This document shows positions 58,970-64,000 of a DNA stretch of 64,000 bases, one piece after another. Numbering within the stretch: position 1 is the stretch's first letter; each line of letters opens with the position of its first letter. The notes beneath the pieces were generated by a model. It saw only the letters and a program-made list of their open reading frames with translations. It did no database searches and had not been told where the DNA came from. The DNA lies in assembly GCA_017550685.1 (NCBI GenBank), contig JAFZOJ010000078.1, forward strand, positions 1-64,000. Direction: 5' to 3'. The DNA is from Treponema sp. (GTDB lineage Bacteria; Spirochaetota; Spirochaetia; Treponematales; Treponemataceae). Position numbers and translations under genes: made by a program.

Positions 58970-59647
58970 ATGGCAGATAAAATCTTAGCGCAGGGTATAT
59001 ACCTTTATAAACAAAAATCATATACAGATGCACTGGCTTTCTTTTTGGCTCTTCCTTCTGATTGCGGGGCCGACAAAAATGAAATAGCTTATTATCTTGG
59101 CTTGTGTTATACAAAGCTCCAGCACTACGATGATGCGCTTCTTTATCTTGAACAGGTAGTTACTTCGGGAACTCATCTTGAACGAACGCTTCAGTGCAGA
59201 TTTTTACTTGCAGTTATTTATGCTCTTTCCGGTCGTAGACGCCTTGCAGATTTTGAATTGAACAAGCTTTTGGAAACAGGTTATATGACTCCTGCGGTTT
59301 ATGCCGCCATTGCCTTTGTTGCCTGGGAACAGAAGGATACAGAAAAATGTCTTGCCTATTATGAAAAATCCCTCAAGGAAAATCCGGGTAATCTTACTTC
59401 GCTCAATGGACTTGGCTACGTACTTGCCTGCGAAGAAAAGGATTTGACCCGCGCACTTTCTTTGTGCAAGCAGGCAGTTAATTCTGCTCCTGATTCTGCG
59501 GCATGTCTTGATTCTCTTGGCTGGGTATATTACAAGCTTGGCCTTTATAATGATTCCAGAAAATATCTTGAGCAGGCAGAAATGCTTGATCGTGATAATC
59601 CAATTATATCTGAGCATATACAAATGCTTGAAAAGGCAGGCCGCTGA
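58970..59647 (+). CDS. Tetratricopeptide repeat protein
   Basis: 225 residues made of about five TPR units (YLGLCYTKLQHYDDALLYLEQVV; YAAIAFVAWEQKDTEKCLAYYEKSLKENPGN; LGYVLACEEKDLTRALSLCKQAVNSAPDS; LGWVYYKLGLYNDSRKYLEQAEMLDRDNP). No signal peptide, so cytosolic or carried by a partner. GGTGGGAAA precedes the ATG. Its TGA overlaps the next ATG (TGATG), so it is coupled to the exported TPR/NHL/VWA protein and is probably its partner. Confidence 0.85.
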   Translation: MADKILAQGIYLYKQKSYTDALAFFLALPSDCGADKNEIAYYLGLCYTKLQHYDDALLYLEQVVTSGTHLERTLQCRFLLAVIYALSGRRRLADFELNKLLETGYMTPAVYAAIAFVAWEQKDTEKCLAYYEKSLKENPGNLTSLNGLGYVLACEEKDLTRALSLCKQAVNSAPDSAACLDSLGWVYYKLGLYNDSRKYLEQAEMLDRDNPIISEHIQMLEKAGR

Positions 59648-61713
59648 TGAAAAAAAAGTTTGCTTATCTGTTTACACTGTTTTGTCTTGTTTTGTTTTTG
59701 AATGCACAGGAAACCACTGCCAATGCGGGATTTACTGTTCCACAGGATGGCATAAGAACCAGTGAACAGGGTTTTGCCGCAGAGGAATTCAGAAGGGGAG
59801 TTCAGGCTTTTTATAAGGGCACCTATAACGATGCAATAGTTCAGTTTGAAAAAGCACTTTCCTATATGCCTGATGATAACCTTATTCTTGAATGGCTTGG
59901 CAAGGCTTACTACAAGGCCGGTATGGAAGGCTCTGCATTGTCTTACTGGCAGACAGCTGCTGACAACGGTTACGGCGGACTTTTGCTTGAAAATAAAATT
60001 GAAGTTGTAAAGGACAGACGCGTTACCGGAGATTCCGAAGACAAGCTGATGAGGCTTTCGGAAGCAGGCAGCTTTGAAGGAAACATAAACGGTAATCTTA
60101 TTTTTTCAGGCCCTGTATCTGTATTGCCTGATTATGACGGAAGCTTCTGGGTAACTGCTTATTCTTCTAACGAGCTTTTGAAAATCTCTCTCAACGGAAA
60201 AGTTATAGAAAGAGTAACCGGTCCGCTTACAGGCTTTGACCGGCCTTTTGATATTATAAGGCTTGCAGATTCAAATCTTCTGGTAAGCGAAAGTGCGGGT
60301 AACAGACTTGCACTTCTTTCTCCAAATGGAAAATTCATCAAATACATTGGTTCAAAGGGACGCGGTGTCGGCAACATGGTTGGTCCTCAGTTTATGGCAA
60401 CAGACAACCTTGGACGCATTTATGTTTCTGATTTTGGTAACCGCCGTGTAGATGTTTTTGATGCCGAAGGAAACGGACTTTATTATTTTGGTTTAAAGAG
60501 CGGTTCTTTTAAGGGGCTCAAATGTCCTACAGGAATTGCAGTTTACGAGGACAGTGTTTTTGTTGCAGATGAAAATACAGGCTCCATTTATGAGTTTGAC
60601 CGTTCGGGAAACTATGTTCGTGACCTTGTAGAAAAGAAAACTTTTTCTAAGCCTGAATCAATCAAGATCTGGCAGGGAAGCCTTTTAGTAACAGATACAA
60701 ACCGTATTGTTTCCGTAGACATTTCTACAGGTGCGGTATTTGAATATGTAAGGACAGGAAATGCGCCAAGCCGTGTACTGTGTGCTTCTCCTGATATAAA
60801 CAACAACATCATTGTTTCGGATCTTACTGCAAACGAGATTTATGTAATGTCGAAAATGCAGGAGCTTGTCGGAGGCCTTTTTGTTCAGATTGAACAGGTT
60901 GACGCTTCTAAGTTCCCGGTTGTTACTGTAGAAGTAAAGGTTGAAAACCGTCACCGCCAGCCGGTTGTAGGACTTGAGCTTGAAAACTTTTACTTTACTG
61001 AAAACAAGCGTGCTGTTTCCAACCTTCAGTTTATTGGAAGTGCCGCAAACAATTCTTACGCAGACATTACGATTATCATAGATCGTTCTTCTTCGATGAA
61101 GGAATACGATTCTGAAATAGAAACTGCAGTTAAGGAAATTGCTGCTTCCATGCAGGACAGGGGAACACTCAGGGTAATAAGTGCCGGTGCCGTACCTGTA
61201 ACTGAATACGAAGGAAAGCCTTCCGGAGTTTCTTCGTTTACTGTAGAGGCATTAAAAACTCCTATTGCAAAATCTGTTCCGGCTGACCTTGCAATAAGGC
61301 TTGCTTCAAACGAGCTTATCAACGCTGCTAAAAAACGTGCAATCATTATGATTTCTGACGGAAGCGTAACCGAAAGCACCTTTGCAAAATATACACTGTC
61401 TGAGCTGTCTGCCTACCTTTCAAATAACTCAATTGATTTTTCATTTGTTCAGGTTTCGCAGGGAGCTGTAAGCCGCGAGTATGATTACCTTATAAACAAT
61501 TCTTCGGGCGAACAGTATTATGTTTTCAGACCTGAAGGACTTGGTTCAATTGTAAAGGATATAATCAATCTGCCGCAGGGTGTATACCAGCTCAAGTATG
61601 TTTCTGCACTCAACAAAAGCTTTGGTCAGAAATATCTTCCTGTAGAGACAGAGGTTTACCTTATGAACCGTAGCGGCCGTGATGAAAGCGGTTACTTTGC
61701 TCCACTGGAATAA
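59647..61713 (+). CDS. Exported TPR-NHL-VWA protein
   Basis: 688 residues. A signal peptide ends near LNAQ (about residue 20). Residues about 45-110 are TPR-like (AVQFEKALSYMPDDNLILEWLGKAYYKAG region). Residues about 155-420 form an NHL/beta-propeller (FIKYIGSKGRGVGNMVGPQFMATD; GRIYVSDFGNRRVDVFD). The C-terminal half holds a von Willebrand A domain with MIDAS motif IIIDRSSSM (DxSxS, about 480). The fold combination fits a periplasmic or surface binding and scaffold protein. Treponemes encode similar proteins as far as I recall, without a firm function. Confidence 0.82.
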   Translation: MKKKFAYLFTLFCLVLFLNAQETTANAGFTVPQDGIRTSEQGFAAEEFRRGVQAFYKGTYNDAIVQFEKALSYMPDDNLILEWLGKAYYKAGMEGSALSYWQTAADNGYGGLLLENKIEVVKDRRVTGDSEDKLMRLSEAGSFEGNINGNLIFSGPVSVLPDYDGSFWVTAYSSNELLKISLNGKVIERVTGPLTGFDRPFDIIRLADSNLLVSESAGNRLALLSPNGKFIKYIGSKGRGVGNMVGPQFMATDNLGRIYVSDFGNRRVDVFDAEGNGLYYFGLKSGSFKGLKCPTGIAVYEDSVFVADENTGSIYEFDRSGNYVRDLVEKKTFSKPESIKIWQGSLLVTDTNRIVSVDISTGAVFEYVRTGNAPSRVLCASPDINNNIIVSDLTANEIYVMSKMQELVGGLFVQIEQVDASKFPVVTVEVKVENRHRQPVVGLELENFYFTENKRAVSNLQFIGSAANNSYADITIIIDRSSSMKEYDSEIETAVKEIAASMQDRGTLRVISAGAVPVTEYEGKPSGVSSFTVEALKTPIAKSVPADLAIRLASNELINAAKKRAIIMISDGSVTESTFAKYTLSELSAYLSNNSIDFSFVQVSQGAVSREYDYLINNSSGEQYYVFRPEGLGSIVKDIINLPQGVYQLKYVSALNKSFGQKYLPVETEVYLMNRSGRDESGYFAPLE

Positions 61714-61718
61714 TTGTC

Positions 61719-64000
61719 TTAGAAATTAATTTTGAGTCCCAGATTGTATTTAAGGGAAAGTCTCATTGTCTTGTTCTGTGTATAGCCGAACAAAAGTCCT
61801 GCCTTGGAAGTAAGATAATAATTTGTATGGAACTGAATGTTTGAGCTTCTCGAATATTCGTAGCTTTGGGTAAGTATGTCCTGCTCGTGGCCGATAGTGA
61901 TGCTGGCGCTGTCTTTTACCGTTGTCTTCAGGTCTTTAAGCTCCTGGCCTGCAAGGATAAGTTTTGTAAGTTCAAGCGTAAGGCTTTTTGGTGTGTCGCG
62001 TTCCCACGAAGCAGAAAGACTTACTTTCCATGAGGTTGATGAATCGTACAGGCTTGAGCTTACGGATTCTTCGTTCTGCAGGGTAAGGGTCGAATTGTCA
62101 GCAATGTAAAAGAGCAGCTGACCGAATGAGTTTATTACCAGACTGCTGCTTTTGGCCGGGGCATCGTGTGCGGAAAATTTCCAGGCGGCGCTAAGGCTAG
62201 AAATATTTTCTTCCTGCCTGTACCAGCTGAATACAGGGGTGGCGGCGTTGCTTCCAAAAAGATTTATTGCGTTCCAGTTTAAGGTTGTCCTTAGCTGGTA
62301 AATATCAAGGCTGTCGGTTTTAGTAGAGGTTATGTCTCTTGAAAAATCTGCGGATAAGCCCGAAGGAACATAGATGTCGTGCAGGCTGTTATAAAGCTTA
62401 CGCTTCCAGGCAAAATTATACTGCATGGTCTGGGTTATTGCCTGCAGTGAGTTTTGATTTACAACTGATGAAAGTGACTTGGTAAGGTCAGACTTAAATA
62501 TTGTGTAAAGAGGAATGGCCTTGTAAAAGTTTGCAAACTGATTCTGGCTTGTGAACAAAAAGCCAAGGTCGTCTGCAAAATTGTTGTTTGCAAGGTTCTG
62601 TTCAATTCCGGATTTGTGATAAACGCCGAGCGAGAAGGAATTATTCTTAAAGCCAAAAGGAATGCTTACAAGAAGAAAATCCTGGGTGATGTAGGAATTG
62701 TCCTGGCTGCCTGCCTTGTTGCCCGAAAGCTCAAACAAAATGGAAGGTGTAAGCTCTGCAACAGGGAAACCTCCTGTAAGGCTTGTCGTAAACAAAACAT
62801 TGCGCAGGTTAAATTGACTTCCGTCTGTAAACTCCAGGGCAGATAAATCATACCACGAATAAAAATAGTTGGAGGACGGGGTAGAGCCGGACCTCTGATT
62901 TTTTCCGTTGAGGTTGAGAGCGGAATTAAACGAAAGCTTTGATCTGCCTATTGCAAAAGATGAGTTTATGCCGGAAGCGGAGCTGTATTCTTTCTGCTCG
63001 CCCACAGCTCGGGTTACGATTTTGGAATCGAGCTTTAACGGAACTTTGAGCTTTTCAAAATCAAAGGCAAGATAGTTTTTCTTTTCTCGGTTTTTGTCGG
63101 TGAGCGAATATCTGTAGGTTTCTTCAAAGCTTATTACCTTGAAAACAGGAGAAACGGATTTTGCAGAGTGTCCTGCGGTTTTAAGTCCTCCGCCATATTC
63201 TGCATCTGCGCCTAAGAAAATGTCCTTTAATGTAATACCGGTGTTGAGACTTGAGTTAATGTAGCTTGACATAATGCTGTTGTCTGCAGTTTTTAATGCA
63301 AGCCCCTGAGAAGAAACGGCGTCTACATAAGCCTTGCCGTCTTTAAAGTTAAAGCCAACCTGGTTACGCATAGAAAAGGACGGTGAACTGTTTTTATAAT
63401 ATACACTGCCTGCATAAAGCTTTCCTGTGTATGGTTCAAGGCCGTTTTTTTCAGGGATAATTGTCAGCCTGTACAAACACGGAATTACCAAACGGTTAAT
63501 TTCAAGCTCATAGTTATCTGCAGTAAGCGGAGTGCCGTCAATCAAAACCTTGCGGCTGTCTGTGTTTATGCTGAGTGTGTGATAAGTCACTGTATTTGAG
63601 ACAAAGCCTTGGAGCGCTTCCTTTTTTACGCGGCAGTAAAGGGCTGAGTCTTGATTTGAATCTTCCAGCTCAAAGATAAGGTCTGCATTCTGTGTCAGAG
63701 CAAAATCAAAATTAAGAGATTCGTAGCTTGAAAAATCTACAGGTGTAAACCACGAAAGCGCCGTAATCTTTCTGTTTTGTTCATCTGCAATTAAAGAGTC
63801 CACAGTCCAGGTAAGCTCAACTGCATTTGCATCCAGCTCAAGAAAATCTTTTGAGGCAGAAGAGGTTCTGTCCTTTACGATGTTGGCCGAAGCTTGTATT
63901 GCAGGATTGGAAGAAATGAATACCGGCTGCCTGCAAACCTTGTAAGGGCCTGCATAAAGTATACCTGTAGTTTTATCGCTGCCGGGAAGGAAAGATTTTT
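61719..64000 (-). CDS. Large outer-membrane-like protein (partial, 5' end outside the window)
   Basis: At least 760 residues; the frame stays open to 64000. The visible part is Ser/Asn/Thr-rich with many alternating hydrophobic strands (KVSLSASWERDTPKSLTLEL; RKLYNSLHDIYVPSGLSADFSRD), and ends YNLGLKINF with a terminal Phe, the usual mark of outer-membrane beta-barrels. Near 63500 the protein contains IDGTPLTADNYELEINRLVI, reminiscent of large gliding or secretion-type barrel proteins, but I cannot name a family. It is convergent with the VWA protein gene, 5 bp apart. Confidence 0.6.
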   Translation of the reverse strand, partial: KSFLPGSDKTTGILYAGPYKVCRQPVFISSNPAIQASANIVKDRTSSASKDFLELDANAVELTWTVDSLIADEQNRKITALSWFTPVDFSSYESLNFDFALTQNADLIFELEDSNQDSALYCRVKKEALQGFVSNTVTYHTLSINTDSRKVLIDGTPLTADNYELEINRLVIPCLYRLTIIPEKNGLEPYTGKLYAGSVYYKNSSPSFSMRNQVGFNFKDGKAYVDAVSSQGLALKTADNSIMSSYINSSLNTGITLKDIFLGADAEYGGGLKTAGHSAKSVSPVFKVISFEETYRYSLTDKNREKKNYLAFDFEKLKVPLKLDSKIVTRAVGEQKEYSSASGINSSFAIGRSKLSFNSALNLNGKNQRSGSTPSSNYFYSWYDLSALEFTDGSQFNLRNVLFTTSLTGGFPVAELTPSILFELSGNKAGSQDNSYITQDFLLVSIPFGFKNNSFSLGVYHKSGIEQNLANNNFADDLGFLFTSQNQFANFYKAIPLYTIFKSDLTKSLSSVVNQNSLQAITQTMQYNFAWKRKLYNSLHDIYVPSGLSADFSRDITSTKTDSLDIYQLRTTLNWNAINLFGSNAATPVFSWYRQEENISSLSAAWKFSAHDAPAKSSSLVINSFGQLLFYIADNSTLTLQNEESVSSSLYDSSTSWKVSLSASWERDTPKSLTLELTKLILAGQELKDLKTTVKDSASITIGHEQDILTQSYEYSRSSNIQFHTNYYLTSKAGLLFGYTQNKTMRLSLKYNLGLKINF

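Overview
The window reads as a chromosomal segment of a treponeme (Spirochaetota, Treponema-like). The evidence is the set of periplasmic-flagellum genes (two FlaB-type core flagellins, FlaG, FliD, FlgF/FlgG/rod-binding FlgJ, FlgN-FlgK-FlgL, FliW-CsrA), the order flaB-flaG-fliD-unknown-PilZ-unknown-tsaE-tsaB, many lipoproteins, and a purely anaerobic ribonucleotide reductase. Glycogen synthesis (glgC) and an OFA-type organic-acid carrier suggest a saccharolytic gut or rumen type rather than a reduced pathogen. This assignment is an inference from gene content; no database was searched.

Layout. 1-1638: end of a probable IS1182-like element, tRNA-Pro, glgC. 1741-4592: flagellar rod operon flgF-flgG-flgJ behind a sigma-28-like promoter, then a lipoprotein. 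4688-7774: murC, yicC, cytidylate kinase. 7905-11148: orphan aconitase-type small subunit, OFA transporter, mnmA. 11149-11598: a 219-bp palindromic element, then a consensus promoter and leader terminator for rimP-nusA-infB-rbfA-truB (to 17591). 17619-19393: tRNA-Val, lipoprotein, unknown protein. 19549-27471 (minus): smc, a small membrane protein, TPR lipoprotein, SIMPL lipoprotein, serS, AI-2E family permease. 27545-33304 (minus): tig, clpP, clpX, glycosyltransferase, DEAD-box helicase. 33377-34024 (minus): six tRNAs. 34340-38777: flgN-flgK-flgL-fliW-csrA behind a near-perfect sigma-28 promoter. 38767-46682 (minus): flaB2, flaB1, flaG, fliD, unknown, PilZ protein, unknown, tsaE, tsaB. 47140-50513 (minus): rdgB, a sigma-like regulator, an NrnA-type phosphoesterase, an exported protein, tRNA-Met. 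50789-54850 (minus): nrdR, nrdD, a glycyl-radical/glutaredoxin protein and nrdG. 54980-64000: lnt, GHMP kinase, surE, TPR protein, TPR/NHL/VWA exported protein, and the 3' part of a large outer-membrane-like protein that leaves the window.

How the parts work together. FliW and CsrA lie in the hook-filament junction operon, and the leader of one flagellin carries a perfect 8-bp stem with an AGGA loop just before a GGA-containing ribosome site. This fits FliW-CsrA control of flagellin translation. The NrdR gene is flanked by its own predicted operators: a pair of boxes upstream of nrdR-nrdD, and one box lying over the -10 of the downstream promoter for the glycyl-radical/glutaredoxin gene and nrdG.

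The most striking observations are: (i) class III ribonucleotide reductase appears split, with the C-terminal glycyl-radical segment missing from the 704-residue NrdD and present in a separately transcribed 179-residue protein fused to a glutaredoxin domain; (ii) two families of intergenic elements whose copies differ by compensatory changes in every or most stems (1799-1869 with 31886-31955; 11181-11399 with 34101-34240), plus two unrelated ~200-bp palindromes (46904-47127, 50581-50777); (iii) a C-terminal zinc ribbon on NusA, an SMC with no recognisable hinge, and an MnmA without the usual second catalytic cysteine.
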